From: Salegentibacter salinarum
Lineage (GTDB): Bacteria; Bacteroidota; Bacteroidia; Flavobacteriales; Flavobacteriaceae
Direction: 5' to 3'
Length of the DNA: 63,918 nucleotides
Assembly (NCBI RefSeq): GCF_900168115.1
Contig: NZ_FUZC01000020.1
Location: 1-63,918, forward strand
Each line of letters opens with the position of its first letter. Within the stretch, counting starts at the first letter, position 1. This document shows, piece by piece, positions 45,301-54,207 of this stretch. The notes beneath the pieces were generated by a model, which saw nothing but the letters and a program-made list of their open reading frames with translations, made no database searches and was not told the origin of the DNA. The translations under genes were made by a program, and so were the position numbers.

Positions 45301-45367
45301 AGGAGTTGATTTGGGCTCATTCCCAAATGTTCAAACGTATTCATTAGGCGTAGAATTTGGTTTCTAA
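42347..45367 (+). CDS. SusC-like TonB-dependent outer membrane transporter
   Basis: The 1006-residue protein has a signal peptide (ends CSEAQ), a carboxypeptidase-regulatory-like domain (VTGKVTNQNGEAIPFVNVVI), a TonB-box-like DEIVVVGYGTQ, a plug domain (RIEIRGLKNLQSANPLYVIDG and ILKDAAAAAIYGSRAANGVV) and a barrel ending in YSLGVEFGF. With SusD it imports oligosaccharides, here probably arabino-oligosaccharides, into the periplasm. Its stop lies 17 bases before the susD start. Confidence 0.95.
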   Translation: MRTILPFKLMFIVGFLLFPFLCSEAQNASQVTGKVTNQNGEAIPFVNVVIKGTSVGTSADIDGNYTIEASPDQTLVFSYIGFDSREVAVGDQSVINIQLQEDIAALDEIVVVGYGTQERKDLTSAISVVSSDQIQKRQTTTVAESLQGLAAGVNVRGGGQPGQEARIEIRGLKNLQSANPLYVIDGMVTTANRDFNPNDIESIQILKDAAAAAIYGSRAANGVVIITTKKGKKGPLQVNVSSKLSITEVPRYDLAGQEEFVRLNNMAYDNAGIPRQDLNLDVNTDWQEEVFRTGMIQDQNVSFSGGGENSSYFMSGNYFGNKGTVIDTKFDRVSFRVNSSGSKGIFSVGENLAISNSKNNEIGGPEALRGNPFIDVVRMFPTIPVRDESNPGGYGYGKSGVANTFGANPIAISNLIDQTIENLRIRGNVWAELDPFSWLKYRVSYGYETSFDDFKYLRREGSWTLNQPQDPSFTDQNRAQSQTHLLENTLTFDKEFGKHDISLVVGTTYQKDSYEQINGLKRNLLVNPNTGEYFDVLDLGDQAQVGGFRNESTLLSYLGRLEYNFDDRYIVNAVFRRDGSSRFSDENKWSNFPSLSAAWRLSNESFFDINNISDLKLRASYGELGSGNIGNYEYQGFINTFGAIVLGNGQNLYPSATQVRLANSRLRWETLKQTNLGVDLSMFKNKLQFTADYFVARTEDVLFGFPILLSTGNDGGNPISNAATVENKGFEFNVSYNKVVNNDLSFNASVNFTKLNNKLVRLGNGLNESIQGNTITRAGGPVGMWYVLQTDGLFQSQEEINNYTNSEGEIIQPDALPGDIRFLDINDDGEITNEDKEVVGSPWPDFEMGLNAGLNYRNFDFSMNWIGSFGATVYNGYRSTVDRFDDDTNYRSGIQPWTPENPNTDFPRVVKGTTLNSRGDSDRWLEDGSFARLKYIGLGYNIPANTLEKIGFSRARISLSAQNILTITDYQGLDPEFSNNNIFQRGVDLGSFPNVQTYSLGVEFGF

Positions 45368-45383
45368 AAAAAATATATCAACG

Positions 45384-46913
45384 ATGAAGAAATTACTATT
45401 AATATTTACAGTTTTCTGTTCCCTCTTAGCGCTAGTGTCCTGCCAGGAGGAGGAACTTGATCTTAAGAACCCCAATGCTTTAACAACCGATCAATTTTGG
45501 GTAACACCAAATGATGCCGAGTTAGGGGTTAATTCAATTTATGCCATGTTTTATAAAGATGGACTGTGGGCACGCTGGATGTACTTCAGGTTAGATTTAA
45601 CTTCAGATGAAGGTTTTAGTACCAGTCCCTGGATAGAACTTGCGGATTGGACCCGCTTCAATTATATAAATTATAATTTTTGGGAAGGTAACGCGGTTAC
45701 ATGGAGGGATTCCTATAAAGCAATTTTCAGGGCTAACCAGGTTCTGGCAAATGTACCGGAAATTGAATTTGAGGATGAAGCCCGAAAACAATCAATCATT
45801 GCGGAGGCTAAATTTTTAAGAGCATTACATTATTATTATGCCGGCCTACTTTGGGAAAACATTCCTATGGTACTGGAACCTTCTACTCCTGATGCACTTC
45901 CGCAACAAGTTTCACAAGAAGAAGTTTTTGCCCAGGTGGAACAGGATTTAAACGATGCATTTACAGATCTGCCTATGCAATGGGATGCTGAAAATGTGGG
46001 AAGACCTACAAAAGGAGCTGTAAAGGCTATGCTCGCCAAAGTTTATATGCAGCAGCATAGGTGGCCAGAAGCAAAAACAGCATTGGATTTTCTAGTCATT
46101 GGTGAGGGTGCGAATTATTCACTTGTGGATAATTACAAGGACAATTTTACCGATATCAATGAGAATAATTCCGAGTCTGTATTCGAAATACAATTTGGCG
46201 ATCAACGCCGAGGCGGTACAGGAGAAGGCCAGGATGCATCAGTATCCAGTACAAGAGCACAATTTTTTGCTCCAAGAGGTATTGGATGGTCTGATGGACA
46301 AGCCAGATTCTGGCTAGTTGATACTTTTAAAGAAGAACAAACCGTAGCTGGAGAAATAGATCCCAGATTACAACATTCGTTATTTTATCCAAGTTTATTT
46401 GAAGATTTCGGAGATAGAACTTACGGAAGAGAATGGGAATGGGGCGAAGACGAAGCTTGGTTCAGAAAAGGTGCAAGAGATTATAAACGAGATAATGAAG
46501 ATTATTTTTCTGGTGTAAACTGGAGACTTATCCGATATGCCGATATTTTACTACGCTATGCTGAAGTTTTAAATGAACTGGAAATGACCTCTGAAGCTTA
46601 TCAATATGTGGATATGGTAAGGGAAAGAGCAAACATGGCACCTTTAGCAGATACTTACCCTGAAATTGGAAATGATCAGGATAGATTCCTTGATCGGCTA
46701 AAAATTGAGAGAGTCCTGGAACTATCGGGAGAAAGCGTACGTTGGGAAGACTTAAAACGCTGGGGTGACCTGGAAGATCAGGCTTCTGTAGATGAAATAG
46801 CGGAAAGAGATCCTGATTTTAACAATTTCGAGATAGGTAAGAATATTAGAATGCCCATACCTCAGAGCGAGGTTGAAAACAATCCCAATTTAGAGCAAAA
46901 TCCTCAATATTAA
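45384..46913 (+). CDS. SusD-like glycan-binding lipoprotein (RagB/SusD family)
   Basis: Starting at ATG 45384 (MKKLLLIFTVFCSLLALVSC) the protein has about 509 residues with a lipoprotein signal. The helical SusD fold includes AIFRANQVLANVPEIEF, AEAKFLRALHYYYAGLLWEN and the C-terminal RYADILLRYAEVLNE...RERANM blocks. It caps the SusC pore at the cell surface and captures glycan. The longer frame from 45357 overlaps susC and lacks a proper signal. Confidence 0.95.
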   Translation: MKKLLLIFTVFCSLLALVSCQEEELDLKNPNALTTDQFWVTPNDAELGVNSIYAMFYKDGLWARWMYFRLDLTSDEGFSTSPWIELADWTRFNYINYNFWEGNAVTWRDSYKAIFRANQVLANVPEIEFEDEARKQSIIAEAKFLRALHYYYAGLLWENIPMVLEPSTPDALPQQVSQEEVFAQVEQDLNDAFTDLPMQWDAENVGRPTKGAVKAMLAKVYMQQHRWPEAKTALDFLVIGEGANYSLVDNYKDNFTDINENNSESVFEIQFGDQRRGGTGEGQDASVSSTRAQFFAPRGIGWSDGQARFWLVDTFKEEQTVAGEIDPRLQHSLFYPSLFEDFGDRTYGREWEWGEDEAWFRKGARDYKRDNEDYFSGVNWRLIRYADILLRYAEVLNELEMTSEAYQYVDMVRERANMAPLADTYPEIGNDQDRFLDRLKIERVLELSGESVRWEDLKRWGDLEDQASVDEIAERDPDFNNFEIGKNIRMPIPQSEVENNPNLEQNPQY

Positions 46914-46922
46914 TTATTAAAG

Positions 46923-46962
46923 AATCCCTGGAGCTTTGAATTAGCCACTGCAGGGATTTTTA
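46923..46962 (+). terminator. Terminator/attenuator after susD
   Basis: AATCCCTG pairs with CAGGGATT around a 20-base loop followed by TTTATTT. It lies between the transport pair and the enzyme genes on the same strand, so it probably lowers enzyme expression relative to susC/susD. Confidence 0.72.
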
Positions 46963-46975
46963 TTTAAATAAATGT

Positions 46976-48154
46976 ATGAAAAAGACATATTTCCTATTGT
47001 TATTGTTAATGTCCAGTGTTCTTTTTTCCTGTAAAGAAACCCAGAATAAGGAAGAAAATATAGCGGCCAACAATTCAGAAGAAAGGGCTTTAGAAACCCG
47101 AACCATTTGGAGTAAGGAAAAAGCTGAAGAATGGTATAGTAAGCAACCCTGGTTGGTAGGAGCAAATTTTAATCCCAGTACTGCGATCAATCAGCTGGAA
47201 ATGTGGCAGGAAGAAACCTTTGACTCAGAAACCATAGATAAGGAACTGGGTTGGGCAGAAGACATAGGTATGAATACTATGCGGGTCTATCTTCATGACT
47301 TATTGCATAAAAACGATCCGGAAGGTTTGTATAAAAGAATGGATGAATTCCTAAAAATAGCGGATAAGCATAGAATGAAAACATTATTTGTGCTATTCGA
47401 TTCCTGCTGGGATCCATTTCCTGAGGCAGGAGAACAGAGGGCTCCAAAACCACATGTACACAACTCCGGATGGGTACAGAGCCCTGGGCAGCAAGTATTG
47501 CAGGATAGTTCACAGTATGATAGGCTTGAAAAGTATGTAAAGGAAACAATTGGCGAGTTCAGGAATGATGACCGAATTCTAGGATGGGATGTATGGAATG
47601 AACCTGATAATATGACGGGACCTTCCTATGAGGATGTAGAAATACCCAATAAAGTAGAATTGGTCCTACCGCTTCTAAAGGATGCTTTTGGATGGGCGCG
47701 AGCAGCCAATCCTACCCAACCCTTAACTTCCGGTGTCTGGATCGGCGATTGGAGTGATCCGGAGAAAATGGAACCAATGCATAAAATGCAATTGGAACAA
47801 TCTGATATAATCACTTTTCATAATTATGATTCACCAGAAGACTTCGAAAAGAAAATCAAAGATTTACAGAGATACGGAAAACCAATTCTTTGTACGGAAT
47901 ATATGGCACGACCTAATGGAAGTACCTTCCAGGGATTTCTTCCCATAGCCAAAGAATATAACGTAGGAATGTATAACTGGGGCTTTGTAGATGGTAAAAC
48001 CCAAACTAAGTATCCCTGGGATAGCTGGACCAAAACGTATACTTCAGAACCGGAGGTGTGGTTTCATGAAGTTTTCAGGAATAATGGAGAACCTTATGAT
48101 GAAGAAGAAACGGAATTGATTAAAGAACTTTCCGCAGAGGTGAATACTCCTTAG
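46976..48154 (+). CDS. Clan-A (GH5-like) glycoside hydrolase, copy 1, lipoprotein
   Basis: The 392-residue protein has a lipoprotein signal (SVLFSCKE). A TIM-barrel hydrolase follows, starting TIWSKEKAEEWYSKQPWLVG, with NTMRVYLHDLL, LFVLFDSCWDPFP, the likely acid/base in ILGWDVWNEPDN and the likely nucleophile in ILCTEYMARPNG. The NEP/TEY pair is typical of clan GH-A. I cannot place it in a numbered family with confidence. The paralogue at 52043 shares most of the text. In this context it would act on arabinan side chains or linked oligosaccharides. Confidence 0.8.
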   Translation: MKKTYFLLLLLMSSVLFSCKETQNKEENIAANNSEERALETRTIWSKEKAEEWYSKQPWLVGANFNPSTAINQLEMWQEETFDSETIDKELGWAEDIGMNTMRVYLHDLLHKNDPEGLYKRMDEFLKIADKHRMKTLFVLFDSCWDPFPEAGEQRAPKPHVHNSGWVQSPGQQVLQDSSQYDRLEKYVKETIGEFRNDDRILGWDVWNEPDNMTGPSYEDVEIPNKVELVLPLLKDAFGWARAANPTQPLTSGVWIGDWSDPEKMEPMHKMQLEQSDIITFHNYDSPEDFEKKIKDLQRYGKPILCTEYMARPNGSTFQGFLPIAKEYNVGMYNWGFVDGKTQTKYPWDSWTKTYTSEPEVWFHEVFRNNGEPYDEEETELIKELSAEVNTP

Positions 48155-48191
48155 AATACTGAGCTTAAAGTTAACACTCAACCCTCAACTT

Positions 48192-49229
48192 ATGAAACAT
48201 TTTAAATTTATTTTCATCTTACTGGGACTTTCCAATGTACTGGCTCAGCAACCGGATCCGCCCGGCCAAGTAAATTCAGGGGAAAAAGCGGTAAATGAAG
48301 CTTATCTATTTGCCCATATGACTCATAAGGATTACGGAAGGTTGTACTATTCTGTGAGTAAAGATGGTTTGCACTGGCAAAATTTGAATGAAGGTGAGCG
48401 GGTTTTTGATAACTATCAGGGACATCCGGATATTGTAAAGGGACCAAAAGGGAATTATTATATCGCGGGGAATACAAGCGATTCATCTCCTGATATTAAT
48501 ATCTGGAGTTCTGATGATTTGATAACCTGGGAAAAACATGCCATATATACTCCTGATTTAACTGCTACTCCCGGTTATGAAAATGCCTTGCAGAGAATTG
48601 GTGCTCCAAAACTCTTTTATGATAAGGCTTCATCACAATTTATTATGACCTGGCATACTCCCCATAAGGAAGGAACTAAAGAGGACCCCGAAAGATATTG
48701 GGCAAGCCAGCGTACTTTGTTTGTACTTTCGGATGATCTCAAAGAATTTAAGGGTCCACCTAAAATGCTATTTGACTGGAATATCGGTACTATAGATGTG
48801 ATTATCAGAAAAGTGGATAGCAGTTATTATGCAATTATAAAGGATGAGACTTATCCTACGCTTTATTGGCCAACTGGAAAAACCATTCGCATAGCGAGAG
48901 CAAACTCGTTGTTAGGACCATATTCTCTCCCGCAGGAACCCGTAAGTCCGAATTTTAGGGAAGCGCCGAGTTTGATTCCTTCACCAACTGGAGAAGTCTG
49001 GTATCTCTATTATGAACAATATCCTGGGGTTTCCTATGGCCTCTCCATAGCGGATAATCTCAATGGGCCCTGGTACCAGGCTTCAGGATATACCTTTTTT
49101 AGCGATTGGGATAAATACAGCTTACCTGAGAAGGTAAGACATGGCTCTATGATTACTATTTCAGGAAAAGAATATGATACATTGGTTAATGAATTCGGAA
49201 TCTCATTAGAGACAAAAGGTGAAAAATAG
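48192..49229 (+). CDS. Divergent GH43-like five-bladed propeller glycosidase
   Basis: The 345-residue protein has a signal peptide (LSNVLAQ) and propeller blades of the type YYSVSKDGLHWQN, IWSSDDLITWEKH, RIARANSLLGPYSLP and SIADNLNGPWYQ. The usual DP-YYY start of GH43 is not evident, but HPDIVKGPKGNYYIAG, IDVIIRK and REAPSLIPS could be the three acidic positions. It is related to GH43/GH117-type propellers. Specific activity is unknown. Confidence 0.62.
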   Translation: MKHFKFIFILLGLSNVLAQQPDPPGQVNSGEKAVNEAYLFAHMTHKDYGRLYYSVSKDGLHWQNLNEGERVFDNYQGHPDIVKGPKGNYYIAGNTSDSSPDINIWSSDDLITWEKHAIYTPDLTATPGYENALQRIGAPKLFYDKASSQFIMTWHTPHKEGTKEDPERYWASQRTLFVLSDDLKEFKGPPKMLFDWNIGTIDVIIRKVDSSYYAIIKDETYPTLYWPTGKTIRIARANSLLGPYSLPQEPVSPNFREAPSLIPSPTGEVWYLYYEQYPGVSYGLSIADNLNGPWYQASGYTFFSDWDKYSLPEKVRHGSMITISGKEYDTLVNEFGISLETKGEK

Positions 49230-49233
49230 GGTT

Positions 49234-50991
49234 ATGAAATTTTTAATAAAATTATTCCTTGCAGCTTTGGTGATAGTAATGATAAGTTGTTCCACAGATG
49301 AAGCTCAGCCTAAAAACGATGAGATTGATGATGATCCCGTTTCTGGAATTGAATCCAGGACGCCGGTTGCAGGAGTTAGAATTGCCTGGGATTTTAATAC
49401 GAAAACTTTGGTCTCCCAAGAAAACGACACAGGCTATAGTGGTTATCCCCGCTTAATTCAACTCGAGGATGAATCCCTTTTGGTTGTTTATGAGTCCAAG
49501 GGAAATGTTTTAGTAAAGAAGAGTAATGATTCGGGTGAGAATTGGTCTGAACCAATAACGGTTGTCAAAGGTGACCAGGGGGTTAATATGGCGACACCTG
49601 ATGTCTTGCAATTGCAAAACGGAGCTATTTTAGTGATGTATAATCCACGTCCTGGAGAAACCGCTGACCCGACTAAAAAATTTTTAATCAAGACGATTTT
49701 GAGTAATGATAACGGAATGAGTTGGCAAAACGATCAGGTCGTATATGAAGGCGACACGGAATTTGAAAATGGTGTTTGGGAACCAACGGCATTACAACTT
49801 CCAGAGGGGGAAATTCAATTATTTTTTTCCAATGAAAGTATATACCCGAATTCAAATGAACAAAATATCTCGTTACTGCGCTCAAAAGACCATGGATTGA
49901 CCTGGAGTGAACCGGAAATTGTGAGTTTTAGAGCAGGTAGTAGGGATGGAATGCCTGCTCCCTTATATTTAGACAATCAGAATGAAATTATGCTCTCCAT
50001 TGAAGATAATGGAGAGCATAATCAATTCAAGCCTTATATAATTAGAAATTCTGTTTCTGAAAACTGGTCACATACCATTGGGGGTAGCAGTGAGCAAAGA
50101 AATTATGCTTTGTTAGAGGAATTGGAAAATTCGGAATATGCAGGAGCTCCTTATTTAGCTCAATTGCAAACAGGAGAGACATTACTTTCTTACCAGGGAA
50201 CTGATGCGCGCAATGGGAACGATTTGAATAATGCCGATATGAAAGTAGCTTTAGGCAATGAGAATGGAGAAGATTTCAATAGGATTTCCACACCCTTCCT
50301 AATACCTGAAGGAAAATCAGCACTATGGAATAGTATCGCCGTATTGAATGATAATACAGTAATAGCTCTTACCACCACAAATGCATTTTCCTCAGCTAAT
50401 GCTTCAGAAGTCTGGATGATTAAAGGTCAGGTAATTCCTGAATTAAAGGCAGAGCATACTTCCCTAGAAATTGATGGAGAAACTACAGAAGGTATATGGA
50501 AAGATCATTTTCCGATTTTTATTGGGCATACAAGTTCCACGCGACTTCAGGCTAATGTCTCTTTCGATAACCAGAATCTTTATATAATATCCAAGGTATC
50601 GGATGTAACAGTATCAACCGATAATCAAAATATAGCCAATAATGACGGCATGGTAATTTATTTAGATCCCTCCAATAAAAGCTTTGAAACCCCTGGTCCG
50701 GGTACCTATAAAATAATTATTTCAGCATCTAACCAGGTCTTGGCTTATGAAGGAAATGATTCCCAATGGCGGGAGATCGAATTGACGGAAATGGACACCG
50801 AAGTCATAAATAATGAAGAGGGATATGCCCAGGAAATCGCCCTGGCTTGGAACGCTATAGGAGGTAAACCAACCTCTAATACGATTGGTTTGAATGTGGA
50901 ACTCATAGAAAGAGGTGACTCCAACTATATCGAGACAATTTCAGCCACTCAGACAGATGCACCTTATACCTGGTTAAGCTTAAAGTTATAA
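49234..50991 (+). CDS. GH93-like exo-arabinanase with C-terminal CBM9-like domain, lipoprotein
   Basis: Starting at ATG 49234 (MKFLIKLFLAALVIVMISC) the protein has about 585 residues. After the lipoprotein signal comes a six-bladed sialidase-type propeller with Asp-box-like repeats (SNDSGENWSEPITV, SNDNGMSWQND, RSKDHGLTWSEPE), matching GH93 exo-alpha-1,5-L-arabinanases. The last 170 residues (LEIDGETTEGIWKDH onward) resemble CBM9/DOMON-type sugar-binding modules. GH93 releases arabinobiose from linear arabinan. The preceding frame overlap with 48192-49229 disappears with this start. Confidence 0.78.
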   Translation: MKFLIKLFLAALVIVMISCSTDEAQPKNDEIDDDPVSGIESRTPVAGVRIAWDFNTKTLVSQENDTGYSGYPRLIQLEDESLLVVYESKGNVLVKKSNDSGENWSEPITVVKGDQGVNMATPDVLQLQNGAILVMYNPRPGETADPTKKFLIKTILSNDNGMSWQNDQVVYEGDTEFENGVWEPTALQLPEGEIQLFFSNESIYPNSNEQNISLLRSKDHGLTWSEPEIVSFRAGSRDGMPAPLYLDNQNEIMLSIEDNGEHNQFKPYIIRNSVSENWSHTIGGSSEQRNYALLEELENSEYAGAPYLAQLQTGETLLSYQGTDARNGNDLNNADMKVALGNENGEDFNRISTPFLIPEGKSALWNSIAVLNDNTVIALTTTNAFSSANASEVWMIKGQVIPELKAEHTSLEIDGETTEGIWKDHFPIFIGHTSSTRLQANVSFDNQNLYIISKVSDVTVSTDNQNIANNDGMVIYLDPSNKSFETPGPGTYKIIISASNQVLAYEGNDSQWREIELTEMDTEVINNEEGYAQEIALAWNAIGGKPTSNTIGLNVELIERGDSNYIETISATQTDAPYTWLSLKL

Positions 50992-50994
50992 AAG

Positions 50995-52035
50995 ATGAAC
51001 ACAGAACACCAATACATAATCGGCTTACTTTTTATCCTGATGTTTGCAAATTGTTTTTCACAATCCAAAACTTTTACAAACCCCTTATTACCATCAGGCG
51101 CAGATCCTTATAGTACCTACTATAATGGATATTACTATTATACCCATACCCTTCAGGACAAGCTTGTCTTGTGGAAGACTAAAAACCTTGCCAATATTGC
51201 AGCGGCCGAAAGTAAAATCATTTGGACGCCTCCCGAAGGAACTATGTATTCCAAAGATATCTGGGCTCCGGAATTTCATATAATTGATAACAAATGGTAT
51301 GTATATTTTGCTGCGGATGATGGGAACAATGAAAACCATCGAATGTATGTACTTGAAAATGATAATGAAGATCCTTTTCAAGGAGAGTGGGACTTTAAAG
51401 GTAAAGTGGCGGCCTGGCCGGATCGCTGGGCTATTGATGGGAATGTGTTTACTTATGAAGATGAACGCTACATGATTTGGTCAGGCTGGGAAGGACATAC
51501 CAATGGCCAGCAGAACATTTATATCGCAAAAATGAAAAATCCCTGGACAATTGAGGGCAAACGCGTGCTGATTTCTGAACCTACCTATGTTTGGGAAAAA
51601 CAGGGTGATTTGGATGACGAGGAGAACCCACCACACGTTAATGTCAATGAAGGTCCTCAATACTTAGAACATAACGGAGAAATTTTCATTGTGTATTCAG
51701 CAAACGGGTGCTGGACGGATTACTATTCCCTTGGATTACTTAGTTTTAAGGGTGAGGATATTCTCGATCCGGGTTCCTGGATAAAACATAATAAACCGAT
51801 TTTTAAAAAGTCGGAAGAAAATTCTGTCTATGCGCCCGGCCATAATTCCTTTTTCAAATCTCCCGACGACTCTGAAGATTGGATTCTTTATCACGCTAAT
51901 TCCCGCCCAGGAGAAGGTTGTGGTACAAGAAGGTCTCCCAGGATGCAAAAAATAAAATGGAATGAAGACGGTACACCAAATCTAGGAACTCCAGTTTCAG
52001 CAAAAACTATATTAGAAATACCAACACTAAAATAA
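50995..52035 (+). CDS. GH43 exo-alpha-1,5-L-arabinofuranosidase-like (subfamily 26-like), copy 1
   Basis: The 346-residue protein has a signal sequence and a five-bladed propeller with FTNPLLPSGADPYSTYYNGYYYY (catalytic Asp base) broken into blades, then WAIDGNVF (transition-state Asp) and NVNEGPQYL (acid Glu), plus YSANGCWTDYYSLGLL and APGHNSFFKSPD. It resembles GH43_26 enzymes that remove terminal arabinose from alpha-1,5-arabinan. It starts three bases after the GH93 stop. The copy at 54208 is a close paralogue. Confidence 0.82.
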   Translation: MNTEHQYIIGLLFILMFANCFSQSKTFTNPLLPSGADPYSTYYNGYYYYTHTLQDKLVLWKTKNLANIAAAESKIIWTPPEGTMYSKDIWAPEFHIIDNKWYVYFAADDGNNENHRMYVLENDNEDPFQGEWDFKGKVAAWPDRWAIDGNVFTYEDERYMIWSGWEGHTNGQQNIYIAKMKNPWTIEGKRVLISEPTYVWEKQGDLDDEENPPHVNVNEGPQYLEHNGEIFIVYSANGCWTDYYSLGLLSFKGEDILDPGSWIKHNKPIFKKSEENSVYAPGHNSFFKSPDDSEDWILYHANSRPGEGCGTRRSPRMQKIKWNEDGTPNLGTPVSAKTILEIPTLK

Positions 52036-52042
52036 TTTAATT

Positions 52043-53098
52043 ATGAAAAAAAATATTCTTACAACACTCTTAGTAATCATCTCCTTAGGTAGTTTAAATG
52101 CACAGGAGAGATGGAGCCGAGAAAAGGCTCAGGACTGGTATAATCAACATGACTGGATAACGGGCGCAAATTTCAACCCCAGTACAGCCATTAATCAGTT
52201 GGAAATGTGGCAGGAAGAAACCTTTGATCCCGAAACCATCGACAGGGAGTTGGGTTATGCTGCTCAAATAGGATTTAATACGATGAGGGTTTATTTGCAC
52301 AGCCTTGCCTATAAAGCCGATCAAGAAGGTTTTAAATCCAGAATGGAAGAGTATCTGAAAATTGCAGACTCCCATGATATCAAAACCATGTTTGTGATAT
52401 TCGATGATGTTTGGGACGCTAATCCTAAAACCGGAAAGCAGCCAGAGCCTAAACCCGGAACACATAATTCCGGATGGGTGCAGGATCCCGGCTATCCTGA
52501 ATCGGTTGAGATGGCAGATTCAAAAGAATTAGAAGCATATGTGAAGGACATACTTAATACGTTTGGAGAGGATAAGCGGGTGTTGCTTTGGGATCTTTAT
52601 AATGAACCCGGAAACAATGATAAGGGCAATGAATCTATGCCTTTGTTGAAAAATGTTTTCAAATGGGCTCGAGAGGCCAATCCCTCACAACCTTTATCAG
52701 TAGGACTTTGGAAATGGAATTTAAAGGATCTGAACACTTTCCAGGCTCTAAATTCAGATATCATAACTTATCACAGCTACGATGAACCCGAAAAACATAG
52801 ACGTATTATTGAATTACTAAAAACCCATGGACGTCCTATGATATGTACGGAGTATATGGCACGAACCAGAAACAATACTTTTAATAATACCCTACCGATG
52901 CTCAACGAAGAAAATATCGGTGCCATTAATTGGGGCTTGGTTAGCGGGAAATCCAATACGATTTATGCCTGGAATACCCCCATAGAAAGTGGGGAGGAAC
53001 CTGTGGAATGGTTCCATGATATATTTAGAAAAGATGGGACACCTTACCGCCAGGATGAAGTAGACCTGATTAAAAAATTAAATGCAGAGACTCCTTAG
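52043..53098 (+). CDS. Clan-A (GH5-like) glycoside hydrolase, copy 2
   Basis: The 351-residue paralogue of 46976-48154 has a cleavable signal peptide (ISLGSLNAQ) instead of a lipoprotein signal. Shared blocks include GANFNPSTAINQLEMWQEET, NTMRVYLHSL, VLLWDLYNEPGN with the acid/base and MICTEYMARTRN with the nucleophile. One copy is lipid-anchored and the other soluble, so they likely act at different sites or on different chain lengths. It starts seven bases after the GH43 stop. Confidence 0.8.
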   Translation: MKKNILTTLLVIISLGSLNAQERWSREKAQDWYNQHDWITGANFNPSTAINQLEMWQEETFDPETIDRELGYAAQIGFNTMRVYLHSLAYKADQEGFKSRMEEYLKIADSHDIKTMFVIFDDVWDANPKTGKQPEPKPGTHNSGWVQDPGYPESVEMADSKELEAYVKDILNTFGEDKRVLLWDLYNEPGNNDKGNESMPLLKNVFKWAREANPSQPLSVGLWKWNLKDLNTFQALNSDIITYHSYDEPEKHRRIIELLKTHGRPMICTEYMARTRNNTFNNTLPMLNEENIGAINWGLVSGKSNTIYAWNTPIESGEEPVEWFHDIFRKDGTPYRQDEVDLIKKLNAETP

Positions 53099-53176
53099 GA
53101 AGATGTCAACCTTGTAAAAACACATGGATAATTGTAGCAGAGAGTTTAAATAGCAAAAATTTCACATAAAGAAAAA

Positions 53177-54202
53177 ATGAAAAAATACATTTTAAAAGTG
53201 CTAATGTTTATCGTTGTTATACTAAACATTTCATGTACCGATGGAAAAGGTAATTCCAGGTCGGAGAACGATATTTCCCCGGATACTGAAAATGAAACTA
53301 AATCTGAACAAATTGAACTTGCTGATCCGACAATTTTCTACCATAATGATACCTATTATTTATACGGAACCTCACAGGGAAGCCTTGCTGAGAAAGGTTT
53401 AGGTTTTTTAGTGTTTACTTCGGATGATATGGAGAATTGGGAAGGTCCGGTAGGTAAGTCAAATGGCTTTGCGTTAGCCGAAACCGAGGCTTACGGAAAT
53501 CAAGGTTTTTGGGCACCCCAGGTTTTTGAATATAAGGATACCTTTTATATGGCATACACTGCCAATGAGAATATAGCTATTGCAACAAGCGATAGCCCTT
53601 TGGGGCCATTTGTCAATGCGGGGGAAGCCTTATATGCTGAAACTAAACAAATTGATCCATTCGTTTTTTTTGACAACGGAAAAGCTTATTTATATCATGT
53701 GAGGCTTGAAGATGGAAACAGGATATTTGTAGCCGAAATGGAAGAAGACCTTGAAAGTATTAAACCTGAAACTCTTAAAGAGTGCCTATCGGCAACACAA
53801 CCATGGGAAAATACAGCGTCTGCCGCATGGCCCGTGGCCGAGGGCCCCACTGTTTTAAAACATAATGAACTTTACTACTTGATTTACTCTGCCAATGATT
53901 TTAGAAACCCTGACTATGCTGTGGGATATGCAACGGCGGATAGTCCTGTGGGACCCTGGGAAAAGTCTGGTGATAATCCGATTATTAACAGGGAAATGGT
54001 AGGGGAGAATGGCTCGGGGCACGGTGATATTGTAATAGGGGAAAATGAGGAGATGCACTATGTGCTACACACCCATTTTTCCAATGCGTCGGTCCATCCA
54101 AGAAAAACAGCCATAATTAAACTTAATTTCAATGAAGATGCGGAGGGGAATGTGTCCTTAACTGCAGAGGAAGAGAGCTTCAAATTTTTAAAATCAAATT
54201 AG
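53177..54202 (+). CDS. GH43 family glycosidase (lipoprotein)
   Basis: The 341-residue protein has a lipoprotein signal (ILNISCTDG) and a GH43 propeller: LADPTIFYHNDTYYLYGTS (Asp base), QIDPFVFFDNGKAYLYHV (second Asp) and AEGPTVLKHNELYYLIYSAN (Glu acid). The intervening GFWAPQVFEYKDTFYMAYTA is typical. It is probably an alpha-L-arabinofuranosidase. I cannot fix the subfamily. Confidence 0.83.
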   Translation: MKKYILKVLMFIVVILNISCTDGKGNSRSENDISPDTENETKSEQIELADPTIFYHNDTYYLYGTSQGSLAEKGLGFLVFTSDDMENWEGPVGKSNGFALAETEAYGNQGFWAPQVFEYKDTFYMAYTANENIAIATSDSPLGPFVNAGEALYAETKQIDPFVFFDNGKAYLYHVRLEDGNRIFVAEMEEDLESIKPETLKECLSATQPWENTASAAWPVAEGPTVLKHNELYYLIYSANDFRNPDYAVGYATADSPVGPWEKSGDNPIINREMVGENGSGHGDIVIGENEEMHYVLHTHFSNASVHPRKTAIIKLNFNEDAEGNVSLTAEEESFKFLKSN

Positions 54203-54207
54203 AATTT

